Of a DNA stretch of 64,000 bases, positions 48,101-61,433 are shown one piece after another (the first letter of the stretch is position 1; every line of letters begins with the position of its first letter). The DNA lies in assembly GCA_015179025.1 (NCBI GenBank), contig WHUX01000001.1, positions 972,501 through 1,036,500 on the forward strand, in the 5' to 3' direction. Position numbers and translations under genes: made by a program. The stretch comes from Terfezia claveryi (taxonomy: Eukaryota > Ascomycota > Pezizomycetes > Pezizales > Pezizaceae). The notes under the pieces were generated by a model. It was not told the origin of the DNA, did not search any database, and saw only the letters and a program-made list of their open reading frames with translations.

Positions 48101-49802
48101 GAATAAGTACACCCATACAAGACGAGCCATAGCTTGAACAACCAGAACTCGGGCATAGCGATCTTTCTCCCTTAGCTTCGCTTGAGACATCTCGATCAGA
48201 GGCATCCAGCTCGGCATGAAAACATGGGATGGTGCAGCACAAAGCAGTGTGGCCAGGACAGGAAAAGCATCATGCCAGTGTTTTGGTTTTGTGATCATCT
48301 CAGAGAGCTTTGGTATAATCTTTCCAATGAAGGTCTGCCAAGTAGGATGATTAAGCTCTGATGTTGCTGCAGCTGCAACAGGTAAGAGCAGTTTGAAAAA
48401 TATTTGGAGATATGCATGTTTTATCCTAGGCCCATGTGAGTCATTGAAGAAATTGGCTAGGGAGTTCATGAACTCTGCGGACTCTTCGAGGGCATGCTCA
48501 GGGTATAGCTGTAGAACGTTAATGATGAGATCTTGAATCAATACTACACGTTGTAGAAATACCTTCAATCTCAAGTATGTCATTCCTCGGACTACTATCT
48601 CCACTTTGGCTTCACCGTCCTTACTCATCTGGATTTCTTTCAAATCCTCGAGCTCCCTGAAGAATCTATCAGTCACTGTCTCGAAGTCAAGGTTGCTCAT
48701 TACGCCCAGCAGCATGCCAAATAATCTCCAATTTGCCACTCTCAAAGGAGAGCGGGCCAGTATCTCAGGATCTGCGGACCGCAATTGATTGAATATAATA
48801 TCTTCCAACTTGTAAGCCATCTCCTTCGTCACTGCCTCAAGGCTACTTTGGCCTATAATCTCGATCAAAACTCGGCATAATATGTATATAGATACTGTTG
48901 ACCTGCGGTCATTTATAATCATGAGCTCTCTGGGTGTCAACTTGGCACTGGCGCTCTCGGAAACAGGAGCAACGGGCTCGGTATTCCTGCGGGGCATTGG
49001 AGGGAATTGAGGGCGGCCCTATCACTATTTCAGCAATGGACGTCACCATCATTCTCACTGATCAACGCCACGTACTTCTCTAGCGGAATTCGCAGCATCA
49101 CTCTTGCTTTTCCTCCAAAACATCACACTATCAATAACCGGCTTTGGCTTTGATCTTGCTATCGACCCCAAAGATCCTATAAGTTTATCGAATGCAGGAT
49201 CAACTCCAGCCCCTATTATATTGTCGACCAAGGGCTCAGTATCAAGAGGGTGGTTTGGTGGGAGACAGGCATTGATTTTGCGCTCTGCTAATCGTACAAA
49301 CTACGCAGTGGCCCACCATCAGCCAGGTCCCTGTTGCAGAATGTAAATGAAGCTGTACCTGTGTAAATAATATATGCAGTGCATATTCTGATGTTGTCCT
49401 CAGCTCGTTAGAGTGATGATGATGAGAATGTGAATGATGATGTCCACGACTCGTACTCCTGGAGCTTTGATACTGATGATACACTGGCCGCTCAGGAATA
49501 GAACCAGCACCAATAGTTGTCCCACTACTTGCGGCTGGATTCAGGTTAATCACCGAGACTGTTGGTGACTGAGGCATTGTCGGTATAGTGATCTGCTCTC
49601 GAGTTGACCCAAGCTGCGGAGACAAAGGCGAAGGACCAGCTGTATTCACTGCATAGGACCCTGACCGAGAATGCTGTATTCCATTCACTATCGAGGTCTG
49701 GCGATGGTGAGCATGTTGGTAAGCTGTGGCAGAAGGTATTCGCTCTAGACGTGCCTCTGAGGGGCGCGGGGAGTGAGACCGACTCGGCAGGACACCAGCC
49801 AT
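42196..49802 (-). CDS. TAO3: Cell morphogenesis protein Tao3/Pag1 (Furry family)
   Basis: Furry/Tao3/Mor2 proteins are giant HEAT/ARM scaffolds of the RAM (NDR kinase Cbk1-Mob2) pathway, which controls polarised growth and septation at cell tips. Five minus-strand exons, 49802-49359, 49300-49076, 49018-45686, 45632-44619 and 44553-42196, close to 2457 aa. The N-terminus is low-complexity (Ser/His/Pro), then ELRTTSEYALHILFTQ-FVRLAERKINACL across the first junction. DSVMFWRKSKSDAANSARE and RRNTEPVAPV lead into the MOR2-PAG1 N-terminal domain (RRSTVSIYILCRVLIEII). The central repeats continue through RIGRRALKNVLMH and GHLALILLVDLLVGPVPEML. The C-terminus is Ser/Arg-rich and disordered. Each acceptor was chosen by frame and family match; several nearer AGs lead to stops. 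It is divergent from the P450 reductase gene. Confidence 0.93.
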
Positions 49803-51367
49803 AATTGTGGTGGTCCGCAGCTATTAGAAAGGAGAGATCCTTTCTATCGAATGCCTCAATGGATATTGGTGATGTGATAGTTGGAACAGACTTTCGTCCA
49901 ACCGTAATGCTACACCGTTATACAAACGGTACTTATGATCGTGTTGCAACTCACGTACTTAGAACACTTCCCAGCCGACATTAAAATGCAGGGGTCGGGC
50001 ACTTCTTTGAACGTTGAGTTCTCACATTTCGGTAATCTCATTCGACATTCCAGTAGTCTTCGCCCGCCAGACTAACATTCTGGCAACGTTAGTATACCGT
50101 ATTGCCTGTTGAAGAGTACAGAAGCACGGAGTGTACAGGTTGCAATAAACTCCGTCAGATGTGACAGTTCTTGGCGTCATAAAACATTCCAGGTACCTAC
50201 GTAAATCGAACGTTGGAACTAGCAGACTAGTTGAAATATTAGACTAAATTGAGCTTTTTTACTTATAGTAGTAGTAATTAGGTATAGAGTAATTGTTGGT
50301 ATAGATAATATATCACTCCAACTACTATGGATTTTGAGACAGGTAGCCTTAGATATCATCTAGCTAGGTTCCTACGATATATAGAAATACATATCGAAAC
50401 AAGATCATTCCACCGAGCCGTTCATGAGAACCCGAACTACCGAGCCTACATACCTAAGTACATACCTTCATGTATATTGTCCCGGTCATTTAACCTTGTC
50501 TCATGAAGTCATCTATTGCTTGCTTGTGTTATACCAGGCAACTATAGTCAGTGAAGTCATCACTGGAACTAGTTTTTAATGGCCTAGATAGTGGAGGATG
50601 GTGTTGATGCCAGTCGGGCTTCCGGCTGGCTCGCCATGGATCCCTTATTGGGACCCCATACGAGTATTGTTTTTATTTGGAAAAAACTAACCCCAAGACT
50701 TGAGGGTAAGTATAGGTAAATACAGTAGTAACTAGACGCACGAGCACTACTACTACTCTGCAATGGAATATATACTCTGGCAAGCATTGACATCCTGTAT
50801 TTGATAAAAATCACCGAACTACTGATGACAATAATATAGTTACAAGACACAAAGCCATAAATTTCATGCCTGGATTAACTATGTTATTGTGGGTAGGTAC
50901 CTTTGCCAAGCCACCGTAGGTACGAGATAGTCTGGTTTGCACTTGGAGCGTTTTACTCCCATAAGTAGCTAGTCCGGTTGCGCCTCTATAAGCGCTTATA
51001 TAACGAGAAGGCAGAATATTCTGTTCTCGTCCAGAATATACTGAAGTAATTCCAACTTATATTTTCAGCTATAGGTTACAAGAGACAAGAGTACTGCGAT
51101 TTCTCAAATTATCATCACGATACCGTCTTCATAGCCCCCTGTCTTTCAGGAACTACGTTACCAATAGTCTGGCGGACACCGCATCAAGTTTTCAGCGTTG
51201 CTGTCCTCTAGCCACTTGTACATTTTTAAGTTTTCCTTTTTCCCCGGAGGTTGTGGTAACAGCGCAAAACCCAACTTCAGCATCGATTCGGGATACCTCG
51301 CGGTCATTCGGTGAAGAACTTTTTATTCCCGTCCTTTTCAACTAACGTTTCTGTCCCATCCAACATC
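49803..51367. other. Divergent intergenic region between TAO3 and the P450 reductase gene
   Basis: These 1.56 kb hold three TAGTCTGG/CCAGACTA motif copies (50067-50074, 50928-50935, 51165-51172) and scattered GGTACCT/GTAGGTAC sequence. A TTATATAA stretch lies near 50997-51003, some 365 bp before the reductase start. No gene is recognised. Confidence 0.55.
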
Positions 51368-53635
51368 ATGTCTTCCCAGCTGGACACACTCGACCTTGTG
51401 GTGCTAGTATTTGTGTTTGTTGGTGCGTGTGACTCGCCATCTGTTGACCTCGGGTTAAACTGACCTGCTCTCCTCCAGGAACTGTCGCATACTTCACCAA
51501 GGGGTCGTTATGGGCTAAGGCGAAAGATCCTTTAGCGGATCTGAATTATGCACGGCTCAATGGAGCAAACAAAGCGGGAAAAACTAGGAACATCGTCCAG
51601 AAGCTTGAGGAAAGCGACAAGAACTTTGTTATCTTCTATGGATCACAAACCGGGAGTGCTGAAGATTATGCTTCCCGGCTCGCAAAAGAAGGGCATGCTA
51701 GATTTGGACTGCGGACTATGGTGGCGGATCTTGAAGAATATGACTACGAAAACTTGGACACCCTCCCATCGGATAAAATTGTAGTCTTTGTTTTGGCGAC
51801 ATATGGAGAGGGCGAACCAACGGATAATGCTGTTGAGTTTTACGAATTCATAACCAATGAGGATGTCTCCTTTTCCGAAGGCGGTACCACAAATTCTGCA
51901 CCCCTCTCTAATCTTAAATATATCGCCTTCGGACTTGGGAACAATACCTATGAACACTACAATTCCGTGGTTCGCCATGTTAATGAAGCTCTTCAAAAGC
52001 TTGGTGCGAAAAGGATCGGTACAGCTGGTGAAGGAGATGATGGAGCTGGCACCATGGAGGAGGATTTCTTAGCCTGGAAGGAACCAATGTGGCTAGCTCT
52101 TGCAGAAGAAATGAGACTGGAGGAGAGAGAGGCTGTGTATGAGCCGGCCTTTTCAGTCACTGAACCGAATGACTTGGATATTGAACATAACACTGTTTAT
52201 CTGGGAGAGCCAAACAAAAACCATCTTGAAGGAACTTCAAGGGGTCCATACAACGCTCATAACCCATTCATTGCACCTATAAAGTCTTCCAGAGAGTTAT
52301 TCAGCGTCAGAGACCGGAACTGCCTGCACATGGATATCGACTTAACTGGCTCTAATGTCACGTATACCACTGGTGACCATGTGGCTATCTGGCCAACAAA
52401 TGCAGGCGTTGAAGTCGACAGGTTCCTCCGGGTATTCAGCCTCTTTGAGAAGCGTCACACTGTAATCGACGTCAAAGGTCTCGACACTACTTCCAAGGTT
52501 CCTTTCCCAACCCCAACGACATACGACACTGTCGCACGCTATCAACTGGAAATTTGCGCTCCTGTCTCTCGTCAATTTGTTGCTAGTTTGTCCGCCTTCG
52601 CCCCCTCTGAAGAGGCAAAGGCTCAGATGAATATTCTTGGGGGGGACAAGGACCAGTTCCAAGACAGAATTGCTTCCCGATATTTCAACATCGCCCAAGT
52701 CCTTGGGATGGTAGCTCCCGGCCAGGTTTGGAGTGCTGTGCCATTCTCTCTCTTGATCGAAGGGGTGAACAAGATTCAGCCACGATACTACTCTATTTCG
52801 TCCTCGTCTCATGTTGACAAGAATACTGTTTCTGTTACTGCTGTCGTTGAAAACATCAGGATCCCCGGTGCCGAACACGTCCTCAAGGGTGTAACCACGA
52901 ATTACCTTCTGGCCCTAAAACAAAAGCAACATGGTGACCCGAATCCCGACCCTCATGGATTAACATATCAAATAACTGGTCCGCGGAATAAGTATAATGG
53001 AATCCACGTCCCCGTCCACGTCAGGCATTCAAACTTCAAGCTTCCCTCGGATCCATCAAAACCGATCATTATGGTCGGACCTGGTACTGGTGTTGCGCCT
53101 TTCAGGGCTTTCGTTCAAGAGAGGGCCGCGCACGCTTCTAAAGGAGAGAAGGTTGGAAGGACACTTCTGTTTTTTGGCTGTAGAAAGCATAACGAGGACT
53201 TCTTGTACGAGGATGAGTGGAAGGTATGTATCCATCAATTCGTATATATATCCACAAACTGATTGGTTTGCTGTTAGCAATATGGTGAGGCTATGGGTGA
53301 TACTTTCTCTCTAATCACCGCTTTCTCCAGAGAAGGGCCAAATAAAGTTTACGTCCAGCACCGCTTAGAGGAGCATGCTAATGAAATCAACCAACTTCTA
53401 CAACAAGGCGCTTACTTCTACGTTTGTGGTGATGCGGCAAATATGGCCCGTGAAGTGAATATAATATTGGGCAAGATAATAGCAAAGGAACGGGGCTTGA
53501 TGGTAGCCCAAGGAGAGGAAATCGTTAAGAGAATGAGAAATAGCAATTTGTACCAGGTTAGTATTCCCTTTAGTCTCTATGTATGAGCCAGTCACTAATT
53601 CTCTCGTAATATTACAGGAAGATGTATGGTCATAA
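51368..53635 (+). CDS. NCP1: NADPH-cytochrome P450 reductase
   Basis: This ER-membrane diflavin enzyme passes electrons from NADPH through FAD and FMN to P450s (for example Erg11 in sterol synthesis). Exons 51368-51422, 51479-53223, 53278-53556 and 53618-53635 give 698 aa, the usual length. The N-terminal anchor is LDLVVLVFVFVGTVAYF. The FMN domain shows FYGSQTGSAEDYA and ATYGEGEPTDNA. The FAD domain has RYYSISSSS. The NADPH domain has MVGPGTGVAPFRAFVQERA, FFGCRKHNEDFLYEDEW and YFYVCGDAANMAREV. The last exon is only 18 bp and encodes EDVWS plus stop. Its Trp is the conserved aromatic that stacks on FAD, so this micro-exon is essential for function. Introns are 54-61 bp. Identification is secure; the symbol is the yeast one (cprA in Aspergillus). 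Confidence 0.95.
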
Positions 53636-56600
53636 TTTCCCCGCGATGACACGCCATGATAGAATGATAGACATAGGAGATGAATATATTAATCTAAAGA
53701 AAAATAATGGGTTTGACTTTCAATGTCAGGGAGAAGGCGTCACATGTCCTTTCCTATCTTCAACTTTTGTTATTTTGCTTGCACTTTGGACTACGCTTAG
53801 GTATATCCATGCTGTTATCTGAGTTTTTGAAGATGGTTGGATCAAGTGATTCGTGCTCCATGCCAGACGAGGATAGTAGGGCTAGTATCTATCTATATTA
53901 CTCAATGACCAACAACATCATCAACATCATTCACTCAATACGTCCCCCCAACCACCTGCGTACAACAAGCTTTTTCATTTCTTCTTGCGCACCCAAGCAT
54001 TCACGGTGGCCGATTTCCCACTCCACGCCCATAGTAGCACGTACGTAAGTAAATAGCTGGGGCTGAGAATAGAGTTCCAGAAGTACTTATGCAATATCCA
54101 ATCTGGAGACTATTTGGAACCGTACCACAGCGCACAGGGCCGTTCCGAATGGCGTGCGGCATGGCAGTGTCTACTGTTAGTGCTCAGGAATCTCCGCAAA
54201 GCAATCTGGCGCTCAAGGTGCTTACAGATCAGCGGCACGGAAATGTCGTGATCATGACTTCCGGAGGTCTGCAACCAGACTAGTGAAGTCTAGCAGTTGG
54301 TACTGGCCGCATCAGGAGATTAGTTCTCGAACGGGAATATAAGCCTTGAAACAAACCTTAAACAAACAGGGGGACATCATGTGAACGTAGCACGACATCG
54401 AACCAACCCAACCTCCTTGCGCTCGAGCACACTCGGAGGCCAAAGCTCGAGCAACAGAACTCAGGTCTACGAAAAGACATGTACAGTACCTACCATTGCC
54501 TTGCCCTCGGTTCAGCAGGAGTGTCAAAGGGAACCGATGGTTATCATTGCACAGTAGGTGGGGTGGTGGGAGTTTGTTCAGTGCTTAAGCAGTAGCTGGG
54601 CAGCTGGGACACAAAACGGTTCGCCGCAAGAACCGGCGTGAGAAACAGCCCACGAGGCGGTTGGCAGTGCTCTGCCTGCAGTTCCACCGGTGCAGAAGTT
54701 TAGGTACCTGGTTTCTCCGGTCACAGATTGATCGAGGTGGTGGCGAAAGTGCTGCGATGCAATCTTGGTAACTATCAATGGGGCGTTTCAGATCCAGGTG
54801 GATTGGCTGAGGTAGTCTGGTTGGCACAAGCCTCTCGTATGGCTGAGGTATGTATGAACTGTTTTCTATCTAGATAGATTGCATTTTGTGGATCTTTGTA
54901 CAGATATCCTTACAGTTCGCCGGGTACAGTAAACGCCGTCAAAAGCCCATGTGAGTTCCCTCCACCGAAGGATTTACGATGCAGTCATTCTCCAACCAAC
55001 TACCATCCCCCTAGCCTTGCGCTCCAACTCCCCGGATATCATGATTGGATATACCCACACCATTGGGGAGTAACAGGGCTACGGTCCGGAGCTCCATGGT
55101 TAGCCTCATGAATAATACCCTCAAAAAAGAGTAAAACAAATCCTAGTTCTAATCCCACGGCTCGAAGGATGTCCATAGCCGTGATGGGGACACTGTGGCT
55201 CGATCCTGATACATTCGCACGACTGCCGGTTGATAAACAAACACCTTCATCAAACCCTTGCACCCGCACACCTAAATTGTTTGCAATCGGAGGGATAAAA
55301 TATCAGTCTCGTATGCTGGGTCCCAAAAGCAAAAGAACCGGTCAGACAGACGAGCTAGTGGCTAGGAATTGTGCGAATCGACCACTAATTGAGCATGACA
55401 CTGTTTGACAAGACCAGGATTCTGCAATTTTGTGATGAGGGGGCACGGACATCTGCTTTACACTGCCAACTTCCCTGCTTCCTCGACCGGTACCCTGGAT
55501 GGCGGTAACACTGCTCGGCGCTCTGCCTCCTTAGGCTGCAGAAGTGCGTTGGGTCGAGTGAGCCGTCCCTGGTCCCAAATTTGGGATAGAGCAGATATTA
55601 GTACGGATATCACGGCGCCGCCCGAGACTCATCTCGCATACGGGCACGCGAAATATCGTCTAAAATATCAAACTTGAGTTTAGCTGGCCATGGGATTGCC
55701 GCTGCTGCATGATGTGAAGGGGGGTAACTTTTCCCGTCGCAATTCTGTACTCCTGCGTTTGTTAGGTACGCCGAGGGATTGTCCTTGGGGATGAAATTCG
55801 GATACCTAGTTTTCCCCTTCCACTATGACTATGCCCTTCAGTTTACACTGGGTATTTCTTTGCAAAAAAGGCCCGAGAGTGTGTGTCACCCAACATCGTC
55901 GTTCGGTACAGTAGTAGTTACAGGGGGCTCTGGTCTATCCCCAGTCACCTAAACACAGGAAACACAAGAATCGGTCTGTGTGAAGTTGGCGCGGTTTGCC
56001 TTCAGTCAAACTGGGCTTTTTTGCCCAGGAGGCTGCTTTTCAGCTCCAGCGTTATTTTCCACGCCTTTGGGATTGAATCCCTGTTCTCCAAACTCACAAC
56101 GGGGATAGATGCGTCCCGAGGGCGACCCTACATCCGACTGCATGGATCCGGAATACCCCACGCACTTCTTGGCGACTTGAACTTATTCTACCCGAGCTTA
56201 GCGCGGTCTTCGTTCACGTGTAGGCACGCGGGTTAGTCTGGCTGTCAGACTACACGCGGGTTAGGTACCGCCGTTCATCCTCTCTGCAAAAGGCGGTGCC
56301 CGCCAGACTAGTTTGCACCCCACGAACATAGAATCAGTTGGGGACTAATGCAGGACGGGCCATTCACAGCAATTTAGGTTCCGGATGAATTTCACCGGCA
56401 AAGTTTGACGGACTCTGGCGAGAGCTCGCTTGAATTACAAGAATTCTTGGCGATCATAGCCTTGGTGCCTGCTAATGAAAATTCAACTCAATCTGGACGA
56501 CATGCCATCTTGTACCCAACGATCGCCCGCTGCAGTCTCTCACCAATGAAATACAACATCACATCCTCCACCCCAGCAAGAAAGGTCTCAGCCAATTCAC

Positions 56601-57398
56601 CAGCATAATTAATGAGGCTTTCGATCTGGATCCCCGTTCCTGGGAGTATCACATCAGAAATATTCCTGAAGATGTAACGGGACGTTGGTGACTAAAGTGA
56701 TACTGATGGTTTTTATTTTTCCAAAATTTAATCCATCGTGAGCAGAAAGTCTGTACAAATGCAAGGTGCCTGCTGCCGGCTCTGTTAGGTTGGGAATCCC
56801 CAACCCAAATACATACAGATTCCTCAGCCTCTTCCTTCTGAGGATATTGGGGCGAGCAGTGGTCTAGGATACCCTGGCATAAGATACATCTGCTTCTCTT
56901 GATGATTCATATCTGATATCATACCAATTGAAATGCACGGTTCTATCCAGAGAGTCGTTATACCCACTCTAGGCTTGTGTAGCTTGAATTCTTTGTTTAG
57001 TGAAATTCTCTTACGCCCTCGTCTTATATCTCAAACCTTGCCCTTCGCTGGAGAGAATGTTGAGATGTTGGGGACCCCTAGAATATGGTAAATGTCTGTG
57101 CTCCAGCATACAGAGAGCACTCGGCAAATTTTTTTCCAATTTATCACCCCTCCCTCCACTTCCACCCCACCTGCTCCGCACCCATGAACCCACCCCTCCC
57201 TCAGTATTTTGCTCTGCATATCTTTTTTTTTAATACCGGGTCTTGAGGGTTTGCTACTTAAGCTAGTCTTTTCTCGCGCTTTTGTGGCCTCACAGGATCT
57301 GTCGACTCCATCAACTCTGATTTCAAGATTCTTGTTTACCTTTTTTTGTACCTTTAACCAACGAAATACATTACGCAACGGTCCTTTGCATACGCATA
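53636..57398. other. Long intergenic region, no gene recognised
   Basis: These 3.8 kb hold only short ORFs without domains on both strands. They contain four TAGTCTGG/CCAGACTA copies (54275, 54813, 56234, 56303). The region just before 57398 is pyrimidine-rich (CCCTCCCTCC, T-runs), fitting a promoter and leader of the RRM gene. It looks like accumulated, decayed non-coding sequence. Confidence 0.5.
56234..56310. repeat. 77-bp sequence bounded by inverted TAGTCTGG ends
   Basis: TAGTCTGG at 56234-56241 faces CCAGACTA at 56303-56310. TA at both extremes would fit a miniature element with a TA target duplication. The inner sequence also has a near-palindromic part (GGTACCGCC ... AGGCGGTGCC). The arms match for only 8 bp, so this is tentative. 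Confidence 0.4.
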
Positions 57399-58862
57399 AT
57401 GTCTCCTCTAAGGCAAGTTCAGGGTCCCCGCTATTATCCTTTTGAGGGGCAGCCCTATCAAAGCCATCATCATGGTTTTGGCACGGTCGCTGGCCCAGGG
57501 AGTGATAATACTTCGTACCAATACGGTTATCTTCCCATGAATGCTATGGTACACCAACATTACCCAAACCAATACTATCATAACATGACAACCCTCGCGT
57601 ACCCGCCGCAGATGCCTCCCCACTGCGCACCTCCGTACGGAAACTTGGCAGCTTCGCAAGATCCCTCAGTTGTTTGTTATTCCTGCGCAAGTCATCCACC
57701 GAATAGCGCCCCGATAATGTACTATCCTCCCCATTTTATGGGAGTCCCGGATTATTATGCAATGTACACGGCGTCTGGCATTCCCTCTCCCGTACAGCAT
57801 TACCCTTCACAGGCACCCCCTCCTGCCACTGCTTTACCGCCTCCCCTCGAGCACCGCAGGGGCTCATGCTCAACGGCCGAGTCGAATACCGCTCCCCAAA
57901 CTCCGGCTTTGAGTAGCACCTATGTTGAATCAACGCCTTCCATTGCAGGAGAGTCTAGCCAAGGGATGCCACTGAGCCCTGCTTCCGATAGATGTGATGC
58001 ATCGAAGGCGAAATTCTCAATCCAGCCACAATTTAGTGCAAGTGAAATGCCACCATCCGGGGTAGCTAAAAATAGCCTGTACAATCCATCCAAGACAACG
58101 AATGTGTACATCAGGGGGCTTGCGCCTGATACAGACGATGAGAGCCTTCTCCGGTTGGTGGGGCAGTATGGACATGTGGAGTCTCATAAAGCGATCATAG
58201 ACAAAGCTGGTTTCTGCAAAGGCTACGGGTTCGCCTTATTCAAGAACATGGAGGATGCAAAGGCCTGTATCCTTGGTGTGGCGAATGCAAACCTCGACGC
58301 TGGATTCGCACGAGAGTCGTTCAACTCGAGACTCAAGGCTCTCGGTGACCCCTCCTCCACAAACCTATACATCTCAAATCTCCCCACGTCAGTGGACGAG
58401 ACTAAGATTTCTGAAATCTTCAAGGATTATCAAACAATGTCTGTCCGGATCTTGCGGGATGCGCAGGGGGTTTCTAGGGGAGTAGGGTTTGTCAGGTTCG
58501 CAAATCATGATATTTGCGATGAGGTTATTGAGAGGTTCAATGACAAGGTTGTCGTTGAAGGGTGTGCAGAGATTCAAGTCAGGTATGCGGATACGTATGC
58601 GCAAAAGACATTGAAGGAGGCGACGACTAGGATTAGGGAGTTTTACTGCAATGAGCAGAAAAGGGCGATGGAGGTGGGGAGTCAGGGGGTGAACATTCCG
58701 ACTGGGCCGAGGTTTGGTTGGGGAGGGAGGAAGTGGAATGGTGGTGCCAGAATGGGCAATGGGTAAGTCTTGCTTGATGGAGATGCTGTTTTGTCTGCAT
58801 TGGGAAGTGGGAGTAGACTAACATGGTTTGATAGTCCTAGACCAAGAACTGATGCGATCTGA
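57399..58862 (+). CDS. Two-RRM RNA-binding protein related to the RBMS/MSSP group
   Basis: Exons 57399-58762 and 58835-58862 give 463 aa. Residues 1 to about 230 are low-complexity, rich in Tyr, Pro, His, Gln and Ser. RRM1 (about 234-300) has RNP2 VYIRGL and RNP1 KGYGFALF. RRM2 (about 321-400) has RNP2 LYISNL and RNP1 RGVGFVRF. The order TNVYIRGLAPDTDDESLLRL ... TNLYISNLPTSVDETKI ... RILRDAQGVSRGVGF closely follows animal RBMS1-3 proteins, which bind single-stranded DNA and AU-rich RNA. In fungi such proteins are mostly uncharacterised post-transcriptional regulators. The C-terminus is Gly/Arg-rich, and the second exon adds only nine residues. The RNA targets cannot be told from sequence. Confidence 0.85.
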
Positions 58863-60110
58863 GACTGTTACCGGCTAGCGACCGTTGTGATTGTACGTAC
58901 AAGCAGTTCTCGCAACTCGCACACACTACGAGGATTTTTGCAGCGGGTGGTTTTAGGAGTGTAAATTTCTGATTTGGTCAATGGATTATGGATTTGGGTT
59001 ATGGAGTTGTATGCAACATTGGTGGGCGTTTGGTATGGTAGTGGTTTTTTATGGGTCACGTTGATGGGGTTGCGAGGTTAAACTTCATCGGGGTGGTCTG
59101 TGTGGCCTTCTACATTTTGAGTTATTTGTCTTGTTTTCCTTGTGCCATTCCTATGTTTTGTCATGTCCATGTCCATTTTTGGCGGTTTAGTTTCATTATT
59201 GGGCGGCGGGCGAGGTAAAATTGGGGGGAGAATGAATGTTTCCGTCGCGTTATCGCCGCAGGTCCAAGCTGTACAAGGTGTAGTCATAGGTAACCATGAT
59301 GGTGGGTGGGTCTCGTGAGAACCTTTCTGGATCCGGGGCCCAACTCCTGCCTGTTCGTACTCGGGAGGGAGGGTGACACTAGGGGTGACACCCATTCTTG
59401 AACCTCGACTCGATATTGTCCGTGGAATTGTTTTCCTTCAAACAACTAGACTACTCAACTCACATTAGATCTATGAATACCATTTCTGCACGATCGCATT
59501 CTGTGGTAAATGGTAGAGCTGAGTCTGGCCGGATTCTGTATCCTTTAACGGCCAGTGTCGTGTTACCCAGTTACCGTAAATCTCGTGTCTGGGTCTGGGA
59601 CCAGGGACGTTTTATGTTTAAAAATTATTTTTCATTCTTATATTTCTGCCCAGTAACACACAAGTAGTTCTAACTGTTTCACCACCCAAGCCCACATTCG
59701 TGACCCAGACAAGTTATATGTATGTACACAGACAGATACAAGGGAAAGTTATTGTTTTTGTTTCCTCAGTGCACGATGCTTGGAACCTGTAGACTAGAAT
59801 GTATGCAGTAGCGACAACATACAGGCGCTACCTAGTCGTAGGCTAGCCCAGTTTGAGACTTTAAGTTCCCGCGGAAACGCCGCCGGACTAGCGGAAACGA
59901 ACTTGCCGACTTATCTTTGGCGGAGTTGACTCCACCTCCCTGTCCTGTTGTGACGACCTACAATAAAATTCAACCAACGAACGTCCAACATTCGACCTCA
60001 ACTCGATCCTCCCCCCCATCAGAGCTCAGACGGAGTCTCAGACTCATTGGTTCTGATTTACATTTGATTGCACCCCACTGAGAAGATAAGATAAAGATAC
60101 ATACGGTACA
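58863..60110. other. Intergenic region between the RRM gene and IDI1
   Basis: The first part is the 3' flank of the RRM gene. The 150 bp before the IDI1 start include CCTCCACCTCCC and a C-run. No ORF with a recognisable domain is seen. Confidence 0.55.
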
Positions 60111-61433
<1,323 letters not shown>

